Assembly (NCBI GenBank): GCA_024710825.1 | Contig: JANJUA010000142.1 | Location: 1 to 6,845 of the forward strand | Reading direction: 5' to 3' | DNA length: 6,845 nt | Origin: Solirubrobacteraceae bacterium | GTDB lineage: Bacteria; Actinomycetota; Thermoleophilia; Solirubrobacterales; Solirubrobacteraceae | Part shown: positions 1 to 5,913 of the stretch, piece by piece | Layout of the letters: every line of letters begins with the position of its first letter | Position numbering within the stretch: position 1 is the stretch's first letter | Program-made: the position numbers and the translations under genes | The notes under the pieces: model-generated | Seen by the model: the letters and a program-made list of their open reading frames with translations, nothing else | What the model was told of the DNA's origin: nothing | The model's database searches: none

Positions 1-171
1 CCGGCGCCGCCGCAGCCCGGGCCGCGCGCCGAGCCGGAGCCGCCGGTCGAGCCCGACGAGGCGCCGCGGGCCGTCCCGCCGCCCAGCCGGGCCGCTCCCG
101 ACCTCGATCCCGCTCCCGGGCCGCCGGCGGCCGACGACGGCCCGATCGAGGGCCAGCTCGGCCTCTTCTGA
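1..171 (+). CDS. C-terminal fragment of an unidentified protein with a proline-rich tail and a clamp-binding-like end
   Basis: Frame 1 is open from the window edge to a TGA at 169-171 and gives 56 residues. The start and all recognisable domains lie outside the window. The visible part is a low-complexity, Pro/Ala/Glu/Asp-rich tail, which is probably a disordered linker, ending in EGQLGLF. The last five residues, QLGLF, fit the consensus QL(S/D)LF of peptides that dock on the bacterial DNA sliding clamp (DnaN). Such peptides commonly sit at the very C-terminus after a flexible linker in MutS, translesion polymerases and other repair or replication proteins. A MutS-like or other clamp-associated repair protein is therefore possible, but the family cannot be named from this piece. 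It converges on the acyl-CoA ligase gene, 62 bases away, and is probably unrelated to it. Confidence 0.55.
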   Translation, partial: PAPPQPGPRAEPEPPVEPDEAPRAVPPPSRAAPDLDPAPGPPAADDGPIEGQLGLF

Positions 172-233
172 TCGGAGCGGCGCCCGGGTTCAAGCTGCGT
201 CGTCGGAGCCCGTCGGCACAGGGCCCGTCGATC

Positions 234-1748
234 TCACCAGTACGGTCGGCGCAGGAGGTACTTCTTGAGCTTTCCGGTGGCGGTGCGGGGCAGCGCGTCG
301 CGCTGCTCGACGCTCGTGGGGCACTTGAAGCCGGCGAGGCTCTGCCGGCAGTGGGCGATGAGCGCCGTCTCGTCGAGGGCGACGCCGTCGCGCAGGACGA
401 CGAACGCCTTGACCGTCTCCCCCCAACGGTCGTGGGGGACGCCGATGACGGCGGCGTCCACGACGTCAGGGTGGTCGTGCAGGACGGATTCGACCTGCAC
501 CGACGACACGTTCTCACCGCCGCTGACGATGACGTCCTTCTTGCGGTCGGTGATCCGCAGCGTCCCGTGCTCGAACGTGCCCCCGTCGCCGGTGACGAAC
601 CAGCCGTCGGCGAGCGCGGCCCCGGTCCGCTCGGGTTGCTGCCAGTAGCCGGTCATGCCCTTGGCGGTGCGGGCGAGGATCTCCCCCTCGCCGTCGACGC
701 GCATCCGCACGCCGAGCAAGGGCGCGCCGGCGGCGGCCAGGCGCTCGGCGCGCTCGGACGGGCTCAGCCCCTCCGAGGGCGATACGCGGTTGACGGTCAG
801 GACGGGCCCGGTCTCGGTCAGGCCGTAGGCGTGGAGCATCTCCCAGCCGGTGGTGCGCTCGAAGTGCTCGATCACCGCCGGCGGCGTCGGGGCGCCGCCG
901 GACACCATGCGCGTGGTCCCGTCACCGGGAACGGGCTCATGCGCGTCGCGCAGCGCCTGGGCGGCCTGCTCGATCGTGGCCGCCACCGGCGCCGCACCGC
1001 ACAGCAGCGTGATGCGCTCGGCGTCGACCCGGCGCAGGATGTCGGGACCGCGGACGTCGCGCTGGATCACCTGGGGGACACCCAGCGCGGCGCAGCCCAG
1101 CGGCAGGCCCCAGCCGTTGACGTGGAAGATCGGCAGCGTGTGGAGATAGCGATCCGCCTCGCTCACGCCGAACCCCCAGCCGACGGCGGCGGCGTTCAGC
1201 CAGTGGCTGCGGTGGGTCAGCACGACGCCCTTGGGCGCGGCCGTGGTGCCGGACGTGTAGTTGATCGTCGCCGGGGCTCCCTCCTCGACGGCGGGCCAAT
1301 CGTCGTCGGCGCTCGCCGGCGCGAACAGCTCCGCGTCGGCGATCCCGTCGAGCACGATCCGCCGCGGCGCCCGGACGTCCGCGAAGCGCTCGTCGAGCTC
1401 GGGGTCCACCAGAAGCAGCTGCGCCCCGGAGTCGTCGACGATGTACTGCGCCTCCTCGGAGGTCAGCCGGAAGTTGATCGGCACGAGCACACGCCCCCCG
1501 CCGGTGACGCCGTACAGGGAGATCAGCAGCTTGGCGGCGTTCGGCGAGATCACCGCGACGCGCTCGCCGTGGCCGATCCCCATCTTCTCCAGCGCGCCGA
1601 TCAGGCCGGCGGCGCGCGCCATCGTCTCGCCGTAGGTGAGGCGCCCGAGCGAGCCCGGGAACCCGGGTTCGTCGACGATGCCGAGCCGGGTCGGGTGGAC
1701 GGTCAGCGCCCGGTAGCAGAAGTCGGCGGTGGTCAGTGGAACGTTCAC
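234..1748 (-). CDS. Acyl-CoA ligase (fatty-acid/carboxylic-acid CoA synthetase, AMP-forming)
   Basis: This is a 504-residue ANL-superfamily enzyme that should activate a carboxylic acid with ATP and CoA, via an acyl-adenylate, in the cytosol. Visible motifs in order: ATP-binding loop YTSGTTAAPKG at 164-174, YGLTETG at 308-314, GWFVTGD at 382-388, the hinge and C-terminal-domain motif DRKKDVIVSGGENVSS at 401-416, and PRTATGKLKK with the presumed catalytic Lys493. The length is normal for the family. The GTG start at 1748 was chosen because it begins MNVPLTTADF, a usual N-terminus for these ligases, and has GGGAGAG five bases upstream. An in-frame ATG at 1778 would add ten residues but lies against the likely -10 element and operator. 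The P-loop reads TTAAPKG where TTGxPKG is usual. The gene is divergent from tetR-SDR-ACAD-kinase and probably supplies that pathway's CoA thioester, as LvaE does in the levulinate pathway. The substrate is unknown; a short- or medium-chain oxo or hydroxy acid is inferred from context only. Confidence 0.93.
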   Translation of the reverse strand: MNVPLTTADFCYRALTVHPTRLGIVDEPGFPGSLGRLTYGETMARAAGLIGALEKMGIGHGERVAVISPNAAKLLISLYGVTGGGRVLVPINFRLTSEEAQYIVDDSGAQLLLVDPELDERFADVRAPRRIVLDGIADAELFAPASADDDWPAVEEGAPATINYTSGTTAAPKGVVLTHRSHWLNAAAVGWGFGVSEADRYLHTLPIFHVNGWGLPLGCAALGVPQVIQRDVRGPDILRRVDAERITLLCGAAPVAATIEQAAQALRDAHEPVPGDGTTRMVSGGAPTPPAVIEHFERTTGWEMLHAYGLTETGPVLTVNRVSPSEGLSPSERAERLAAAGAPLLGVRMRVDGEGEILARTAKGMTGYWQQPERTGAALADGWFVTGDGGTFEHGTLRITDRKKDVIVSGGENVSSVQVESVLHDHPDVVDAAVIGVPHDRWGETVKAFVVLRDGVALDETALIAHCRQSLAGFKCPTSVEQRDALPRTATGKLKKYLLRRPYW

Positions 1749-1753
1749 GCGAG

Positions 1754-1760
1754 CTCTCCC
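1754..1760 (-). promoter_or_regulatory. Ribosome binding site of the acyl-CoA ligase gene
   Basis: On the minus strand this reads GGGAGAG, five bases before the GTG at 1748-1746. It is one of the clearest Shine-Dalgarno-like sequences in the window. It decides the start in favour of the GTG over the in-frame ATG at 1778, which has no purine-rich stretch at the right distance. Confidence 0.6.
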
Positions 1761-1778
1761 AGGCTCCCCATCTGACAT

Positions 1779-1784
1779 AGCATA
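1779..1784 (-). promoter_or_regulatory. Candidate -10 element for the acyl-CoA ligase gene
   Basis: On the minus strand this reads TATGCT, four of six matches to TATAAT including the conserved first T, second A and last T. Transcription would begin near 1772, leaving a leader of roughly 25 bases that carries the GGGAGAG ribosome binding site and leads to the GTG start. No good -35 hexamer is seen about 17 bases upstream. The element overlaps the left arm of the 1781-1800 dyad, so a bound repressor should block it. On the plus strand TAGCAT at 1778-1783 could in turn be a weak -10 for tetR. Confidence 0.35.
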
Positions 1785-1800
1785 CCTTCGCGTAGGTATG
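1781..1800. promoter_or_regulatory. Probable TetR-family operator (20-bp dyad) between divergent genes
   Basis: Two perfect 7-bp arms, CATACCT (1781-1787) and AGGTATG (1794-1800), flank TCGCGT, whose central CGCG is itself symmetric. Nine of ten base pairs of the 20-bp dyad are therefore symmetric. It lies between the divergent ligase and tetR genes, about 10 bp before the probable tetR start and over the candidate -10 elements. That is where TetR-family repressors usually bind to control themselves and a divergent neighbour. That this TetR binds here is inferred from position and symmetry. Confidence 0.7.
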
Positions 1801-1822
1801 GTGACGGCCATGACCGTCACCA
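1799..1822. promoter_or_regulatory. Second 24-bp dyad spanning the tetR start codon
   Basis: Perfect 9-bp arms, TGGTGACGG (1799-1807) and CCGTCACCA (1814-1822), flank CCATGA, whose central CATG is also symmetric, giving 11 of 12 symmetric pairs. It overlaps the end of the first dyad by two bases and its centre is the ATG at 1810-1812. It may be a second operator. Alternatively, in RNA, it may be a 9-bp stem with the AUG exposed in a six-base loop, which would affect translation of the repressor. Its arms differ in sequence from those of the first dyad, so the same protein need not bind both. Confidence 0.5.
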
Positions 1823-2403
1823 CCACTCGGGTTGCCGCAGGGCAAGGGACTCGGGAGCGTCTGCTCGACGCCGCCATCGAGCGGCTGGCGCAGACCGGTC
1901 CCGACGCGACGTTCGAGACGATCGCCCGTGACGCCGGACTCACCAAGGGCGCGCTGTACCACCACTTCGGGTCCAAGCAGGGCCTGGTCGAGGCGGTCTA
2001 CAAGGAAGCGGTCCGGCGCCATGCCGAGCGCGTCGTCACCGCCAGCAGCGATGGCAGCGGCCGCGAGCGGCTGCGGGGTCTGATCGGGGCGACCGCGCGC
2101 CTGTACGGGTCCGGCACGCCGTTCTATCGGCTGCTGCTGCGGCTGCACGTCGAGGCCGGTGCGTCGCGGCCGCATCTGGCGCCGATAGCGCGACGCGTGC
2201 AGCGTCGCCAGCGCGACTACATGACCGCGCTGGTGGCGGCCGGGCAGGCCGACGGCTCGATCCGCTCCGACGTCGACGCGGCCGCGGTCGGCGACACCGT
2301 GAACGCGGCGCTGCAGGGGCTGCTGGTCCAGCAGCTGGAGCCCGTCGCCGCCCAGCGCCGCGCCACCGAGGCGTTCGCGCGTCTGATGGACACGCTGCTG
2401 TGA
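1810..2403 (+). CDS. TetR-family transcriptional repressor
   Basis: The 197-residue protein has the usual TetR size and layout. An N-terminal DNA-binding domain starts at TRERLLDAAIERLAQ (14-28) and contains a helix-turn-helix at about 34-54, with the family signature GLTKGALYHHFGSKQGL (43-59). The rest, about 65-197, is a helical ligand-binding and dimerisation domain that does not identify the ligand. The start is uncertain: ATG at 1810 is preferred because ATG at 1798 and GTG at 1801 lie in or against the operator dyad, and none has a strong ribosome binding site. It is first in the run with SDR, ACAD and kinase and overlaps the SDR start by four bases (GTGA). By context it probably represses itself, its own operon and the divergent ligase until an acyl-CoA or acid intermediate binds. 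That effector is inferred. Confidence 0.92.
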   Translation: MTVTTTRVAAGQGTRERLLDAAIERLAQTGPDATFETIARDAGLTKGALYHHFGSKQGLVEAVYKEAVRRHAERVVTASSDGSGRERLRGLIGATARLYGSGTPFYRLLLRLHVEAGASRPHLAPIARRVQRRQRDYMTALVAAGQADGSIRSDVDAAAVGDTVNAALQGLLVQQLEPVAAQRRATEAFARLMDTLL

Positions 2404-3191
2404 ACGACGACAGTCCGCTGTTGCGGAAACCGCCCGACCTGCGGCTGGACGGGAAGGTCGCCTGGATCACCGGCGCCAGCCGTGGGCTCGGGCGTGAGCT
2501 GGCGTTCGCCTTCGCCGGGGCGGGCGCCGCGGTGCTGCTGAGCGCACGATCGGCGGCGCGCTTGGAGCAGGTCGCCTCGGCGATCCGCGAGTACGGCGGG
2601 GAGGCGGAGGTCGTGGCGGGGTCGGTCGCCGATCCGGCAGTCCTGGACGCGACCGCGAAGGTGGCGTGCGAGCGCTGGGGCCGCCTCGACGTGCTCGTCA
2701 ACAACGCGGGCGTCAGCCCGGCGTTCGTGCGCTCGGAGCGGCTGGCCGACGCGGACTGGCAGGAGGTGCTCGACGTGAACCTGACCGCGCCGCTGAGGTG
2801 CTGCCGGGCGGCGCTGCCGCTGCTCGAGGCGGCCGGCGGTGGCAGCATAGTCAACGTCTCCTCCGTACACGGCGCCCGCGCCCACGAGCGGCTGATCGCC
2901 TACGCCGCGTCCAAGGGCGGCCTGGAGATGGTCACGCGGACGCTGGCCGTCGAATGGGTCGAGCGCGGGATCCGCGTCAACGCGGTCGCGCCCGGCTACC
3001 TGGAGACCGAGATGACCGCCGGTCTGCGCGACCATGAGCGGTGGGCCGCGGCGCTGCTCGGCCAGATTCCGATGCGGCGGTTCGGCCAGAGCGCCGAGGT
3101 CGTCCCGGCGGTGCTGTTTCTGGCCGCGGAGACGTCGAGCTACATCACCGGAACGACCCTCTTCATCGACGGAGGATGGACAGCGACATGA
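2400..3191 (+). CDS. Classical short-chain dehydrogenase/reductase (SDR)
   Basis: This 263-residue protein is a complete classical SDR that oxidises an alcohol or reduces a ketone with NAD(P)(H). It shows the nucleotide-binding TGASRGLG (24-31), NNAG (101-104), and the full active-site tetrad Asn127, Ser155, Tyr168 and Lys172 in YAASK. The C-terminal ITGTTLFIDGGW is also typical. Arg28 in the glycine motif and Arg50 just after the second beta strand suggest a preference for NADP(H), as in FabG-type enzymes. It starts at GTG 2400 inside the tetR stop (GTGA) and ends inside the ACAD start (ATGA), so translation of all three is probably coupled. In a levulinate-like pathway it would take the LvaD role, reducing a 4-keto acyl-CoA to the 4-hydroxy acyl-CoA. 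A 3-hydroxyacyl-CoA dehydrogenase role is the main alternative. Confidence 0.93.
   Translation: MNDDSPLLRKPPDLRLDGKVAWITGASRGLGRELAFAFAGAGAAVLLSARSAARLEQVASAIREYGGEAEVVAGSVADPAVLDATAKVACERWGRLDVLVNNAGVSPAFVRSERLADADWQEVLDVNLTAPLRCCRAALPLLEAAGGGSIVNVSSVHGARAHERLIAYAASKGGLEMVTRTLAVEWVERGIRVNAVAPGYLETEMTAGLRDHERWAAALLGQIPMRRFGQSAEVVPAVLFLAAETSSYITGTTLFIDGGWTAT
3171..3175 (+). promoter_or_regulatory. Ribosome binding site for the ACAD-like gene
   Basis: GGAGG lies inside the last codons of the SDR gene, 12 bases before the ATG at 3188. This is slightly long spacing but the match is strong. An in-frame ATG at 3176 overlaps the motif and is too close to use it. This supports the 3188 start, which also gives the normal acyl-CoA dehydrogenase N-terminus MIDFTLEPDVAELRD. 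Confidence 0.5.
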
Positions 3192-4363
3192 TCGACTTCA
3201 CCCTGGAGCCCGACGTCGCCGAGCTGCGCGACCGTGTGCGCGCGTTCGTGGCCGACGTGGTGGTCCCCGCGGAGGCGCGCGACGTCTCCGAGCACGGCCT
3301 GGACGAGGAGCTGCGGGCAGAGCTGCAGGCGGCGGCCAAGGCGGCCGGCGTGTTCGCCCCCCAGGTTCCCGTCGAGCTGGGCGGCCTGGGCCTGGACACG
3401 CGGGCGATGTCGGTCGTCTTCGAGGAGGCTGGCTACAGCATCCTGGGCCCGCAGGCGCTGAACTGCGCGGCGCCCGACGAGGGCAACATGCACATGCTCG
3501 GCGCGATCGCGTCGCCCGAGCAACGCGATCGCTACCTCGCGCCGCTGGCCGCGGGCGATGCGCGCTCGTGCTTCGCGATGACGGAGCCCGCGCCCGGCGC
3601 CGGCTCGGATCCGTCGATGCTGGCCACGACCGCTCAGCGGGTCGACGGCGGCTGGTCGCTCAACGGGCGCAAGTGGTTCATCACCGGCGCCGATGGCGCG
3701 GCGTTTGCGATCTGCATGGCCCTCGCACCCGAGGGCGCGACGATGTTCCTCGTCGACGCCGCCAATCCGGGCTGGCGGGTCGAGCGCGTCATCGACGCCA
3801 TGGACCGCTCGTTCCCGGGCGGCCACTGTGAGGTGGCGTTCGACGACTGTCGGGTGGCAGACGAGGCGGTGCTCGGCGAGGTGGGGGAGGGATTCCGCTA
3901 CGCGCAGGTGCGCCTCGCCCCGGCGCGGCTGACGCACTGCATGCGCTGGCTCGGGCTGGCGCGGCGGGCGCTGGACATCGCGATAGATCGAGCTCGCGAG
4001 CGCGAGGCGTTCGGCGCCAAGCTGGCCGAGCTCGGCATGGTGCAGGAGCGCATCGCCCAGTCGGTCATCGACCTCGACGCGAGCCGGCTGCTGATCCTGC
4101 GCTGCGCATGGGCGCTGGACCGGGGCGAGCCCGCGCGGCACGAGTCGTCGGTGGCCAAGGCGTTCGTCGGGGAGGCGGTCGGGCGCGTCGTGGACCGGGC
4201 GCTGCAGATCTGCGGCAGCCTCGGCGTCTCGGGCGACATCCCGCTGTCGCGCATCTACAACGAGGTGCGTCCCTTCCGCATCTACGACGGACCGACCGAG
4301 ACCCACCACTGGGCGATCTCGCGCCGCGCCGTCCGCGAGCGCGAACGCGTGGCGACGGCGTGA
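3188..4363 (+). CDS. ACAD10/11-type acyl-CoA dehydrogenase-like flavoprotein
   Basis: The 391-residue protein has the length and fold signatures of acyl-CoA dehydrogenases: helical N-terminal domain (1-125), FAD/substrate motifs FAMTEP (129-134) and NGRKWFITGA (159-168) in the beta domain, and a C-terminal helical domain containing REREAFGAKLAE (270-281). Two stretches, RLAPARLTHCMR (242-253) and YDGPTETH (366-373), resemble the ACAD10/ACAD11 branch (RxGPGRIHHCMR and DGPDEVH as I recall them). The usual catalytic Glu is absent at both known positions: Ala246 stands at the isovaleryl-type position and Asp367 at the medium-chain-type position. This fits a role like that of LvaC and ACAD11, converting a 4-phosphorylated acyl-CoA to an enoyl-CoA, better than simple dehydrogenation. 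The gene overlaps SDR (ATGA) and the kinase (GTGA). An ordinary dehydrogenase using Asp367 remains possible. Confidence 0.92.
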   Translation: MIDFTLEPDVAELRDRVRAFVADVVVPAEARDVSEHGLDEELRAELQAAAKAAGVFAPQVPVELGGLGLDTRAMSVVFEEAGYSILGPQALNCAAPDEGNMHMLGAIASPEQRDRYLAPLAAGDARSCFAMTEPAPGAGSDPSMLATTAQRVDGGWSLNGRKWFITGADGAAFAICMALAPEGATMFLVDAANPGWRVERVIDAMDRSFPGGHCEVAFDDCRVADEAVLGEVGEGFRYAQVRLAPARLTHCMRWLGLARRALDIAIDRAREREAFGAKLAELGMVQERIAQSVIDLDASRLLILRCAWALDRGEPARHESSVAKAFVGEAVGRVVDRALQICGSLGVSGDIPLSRIYNEVRPFRIYDGPTETHHWAISRRAVRERERVATA

Positions 4364-5424
4364 CGGACGTCGTCGACACGTCGCGCGAGGCCGACGCGCT
4401 GGAGCGCGAGCCGCTGGTGGTCCTCGAGCCGCTGCGGGCGTTCCTGGACGCGGCGGCCCTGGGCCGCGGGCCCGTCGAAGCCGTTCCGATCGGCGACGGC
4501 CACTCCAACGTCACCTACGCGGTCGACCGCGGCGACGAGCGGTTCGTCCTCCGACGGCCGCCGCGCGGGCCGCTGCCGCCTTCGGCGCATGACGTGCTGC
4601 GCGAGGCGCGGCTGCTGGTCGCGCTGCACGACGTCGGCGTTCGCGTGCCCGAGATCCTCGCCATCTGCGACGACCCCGAGCTGATCGGCGCGCCCTTCTA
4701 CGTGATGGCCTTCGTCGACGGCCATGTGCTCAGCCATGAGCTTCCCGACGCCTTCGACGATCCCGCTGACCCGTCGGCGATCGCCGCCCAACTGGTCGAC
4801 GTCCTCGTAGAGCTGCACTCCGTCGAAGTTCAAGCGGCCGGGTTGACCGGCTTCGGGAGGCCCGACGGCTACCTCGCGCGTCAGGTGCGGCGCTTCCGCG
4901 GCCTGCTGGAGGCGAACGCGACGCGTCCCCTGCCCGAGCTCCATGCCGTCGCGGACTGGCTGGAGGCCAACCGCCCGGCCAGCGCGAGCGCGACCATCGT
5001 CCACGGCGACTATCGGCTGGGCAACATGGTGTTCGCCGCCCGGCCGCGTCCGCGTCTCGCGGCGATCCTCGACTGGGAGATGGCCACGCTCGGCGATCCG
5101 CTCGCCGACATCGGCTACCTGACGGCGATGTGGGCGCAACCCGACGATCCGGACGATCCGATGCTCGACCTGTCGGCCGTCACGCGCCATCACGGCTTCC
5201 CGTCTCGCGCGTCACTGGCGCGGCGCTACTCCGAGCGCTCCGGGCGAGACGTCCGCGACCTGCGCTGGTACCAGGTCCTGGCCATCTGGAAGTCGGCGAT
5301 CTTCCTGGAGAGCAGCTACAAGCGATTCCTGGCCGGCACCACCGACGATGCCTACTTCGCCCGCCTCGGGAGCGGCGTTCCGAAGCTTGCCGCCAGAGCG
5401 TTCGCGCTGGCGGAGCGGACGTGA
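4360..5424 (+). CDS. APH-fold phosphotransferase (ACAD10/11 N-terminal-type, LvaA-like acyl-CoA kinase)
   Basis: This 354-residue kinase-like protein starts at GTG 4360 inside the ACAD stop (GTGA). It shows a glycine-rich nucleotide loop GDGHSNVTY (45-53), the strand FVLRRPP (62-68), Glu82 in the likely C-helix, the hinge-region sequence IGAPFYVMAFVDG (109-121), the catalytic loop HGDYRLGN (His215, Asp217, Asn222) and the metal-binding DWE (Asp238). These features match the phosphotransferase family that is fused to ACAD domains in animal ACAD10/11 and stands alone as LvaA in Pseudomonas putida. Known members phosphorylate the 4-hydroxyl of 4-hydroxyacyl-CoAs. The invariant ATP-contacting Lys of other kinases appears as Arg in LRRPP, which is common in this branch. 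With the ACAD-like gene directly upstream, the two probably work in sequence. Automatic annotation as an aminoglycoside resistance enzyme would be misleading. The acyl substrate is not determined. Confidence 0.92.
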   Translation: MTDVVDTSREADALEREPLVVLEPLRAFLDAAALGRGPVEAVPIGDGHSNVTYAVDRGDERFVLRRPPRGPLPPSAHDVLREARLLVALHDVGVRVPEILAICDDPELIGAPFYVMAFVDGHVLSHELPDAFDDPADPSAIAAQLVDVLVELHSVEVQAAGLTGFGRPDGYLARQVRRFRGLLEANATRPLPELHAVADWLEANRPASASATIVHGDYRLGNMVFAARPRPRLAAILDWEMATLGDPLADIGYLTAMWAQPDDPDDPMLDLSAVTRHHGFPSRASLARRYSERSGRDVRDLRWYQVLAIWKSAIFLESSYKRFLAGTTDDAYFARLGSGVPKLAARAFALAERT

Positions 5425-5428
5425 GCGA

Positions 5429-5459
5429 GCCGGGCGGGCGCTGAGCTCAGGCGTCCGGC
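5429..5459. terminator. Weak candidate bidirectional terminator between convergent genes
   Basis: GCCGGGCG (5429-5436) can pair with CGTCCGGC (5452-5459) through eight base pairs, one of them G-U, around a 15-base loop that contains the palindrome CTGAGCTCAG (5441-5450). It lies where the kinase and the 154-residue minus-strand gene converge, with only 22 bases between their stops, and partly inside the latter's end. There is no U-run on either strand, and such stems arise easily in DNA this GC-rich, so confidence is low. Confidence 0.25.
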
Positions 5460-5911
5460 GGGAACTCGGCCAACGCCCACTCGGGTCCCAGCTCGGGCCG
5501 GCGGAACGAGCGGCCGGCCACGCGCACGTAGTCGCGCGTGCGGGGGTCGAACGGCAGGCGCCGCTCGATCGGATACCACTCGTTGTGGACGCGGATGAGG
5601 TCGTTGAGCTCCTCGTCGAACGGCCACGCCGCCACTCGCGCGCGCCAGCGCTGCGCGCGCTCGCCGGGCGCGCAGGTCCGCCGCAGCCTCCGGTAGGCGG
5701 CCTCCAGCCGCCGCCGCTCGCGATCGGTCCTCTGGTCGATCTCGGCGAGCCGCTCGCTCCACCGCGGCGGCGCGGAGGCGGCGAAGTAGCCCTCCAGCGT
5801 GCGCGCCGTCTGCGCGCTCTCGCGCGACAGCCGCGCGTCGTCGACCCCCTCGCTGCGTCGGGCGAGGAGTCGCTCGGCGGGAGTGCGGCGGTCGTCGGCG
5901 GGCACGCGCAC
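5447..5911 (-). CDS. Uncharacterised 154-residue protein with a conserved-looking C-terminal block
   Basis: I do not recognise this family. The first third is Arg-rich and polar. Residues about 50-78 are charged and probably helical, perhaps a short coiled coil (WSERLAEIDQ, then an RERRRLEAAYRRLRR stretch). The C-terminal half is rich in Trp, Tyr, Pro and Asn (AAWPFDEELNDLIRVHNEWY, PIERRLPFDPRTRDYV, RRPELGPEWALAEFP), which looks like a folded domain. There is a single Cys80, no signal peptide and no membrane segment, so a cytosolic location is likely. The start is uncertain: GTG 5911 is used, GTG 5905 is close, and ATG 5965 would overlap the divergent gene. TACAGT immediately upstream could be a -10 element, which would imply a nearly leaderless message. 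It converges on the kinase gene, so it is not part of that operon. Confidence 0.7.
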   Translation of the reverse strand: MRVPADDRRTPAERLLARRSEGVDDARLSRESAQTARTLEGYFAASAPPRWSERLAEIDQRTDRERRRLEAAYRRLRRTCAPGERAQRWRARVAAWPFDEELNDLIRVHNEWYPIERRLPFDPRTRDYVRVAGRSFRRPELGPEWALAEFPPDA

Positions 5912-5913
5912 CC

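Noticed and set aside
185..212. Possible hairpin CGGGTTC / GAGCCCG as a terminator between the first gene and the ligase
   Set aside because: There are only seven pairs with a G-U and a 14-base loop, and no U-run. Such stems are expected often by chance in this composition.
351..1775. Long plus-strand open frame (474 codons) opposite the acyl-CoA ligase
   Set aside because: It is antisense to a gene with complete family motifs. Its product is a repetitive Gly/Arg/His/Asp/Val mix with no domain, as expected for stop-poor antisense frames in high-GC DNA.
1729..1809. Upstream-extended tetR start at GTG 1729 or ATG 1798
   Set aside because: An extension to 1729 would run through the ligase leader and the operator and adds residues unlike a TetR N-terminus. 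ATG 1798 is inside the operator dyad and cannot be fully excluded.
1749..1976. N-terminal extension of the acyl-CoA ligase up to 1976 or to ATG 1778
   Set aside because: The extension to 1976 runs through the operators into the DNA-binding region of tetR. The ATG at 1778 abuts the -10 element, whereas the GTG at 1748 has a good ribosome binding site and the expected N-terminus.
3140..4309. Long minus-strand open frame (389 codons) opposite the ACAD-like gene
   Set aside because: It is a shadow of the ACAD-like gene, with biased Arg/His/Ala composition and no recognisable motif.
4360..5424. Reading the phosphotransferase as an aminoglycoside-resistance gene
   Set aside because: The fold is shared, but the VLRRPP and GAPFYVM sequences and the adjacent ACAD-like gene place it with the ACAD10/11 N-terminal family of acyl-CoA kinases.
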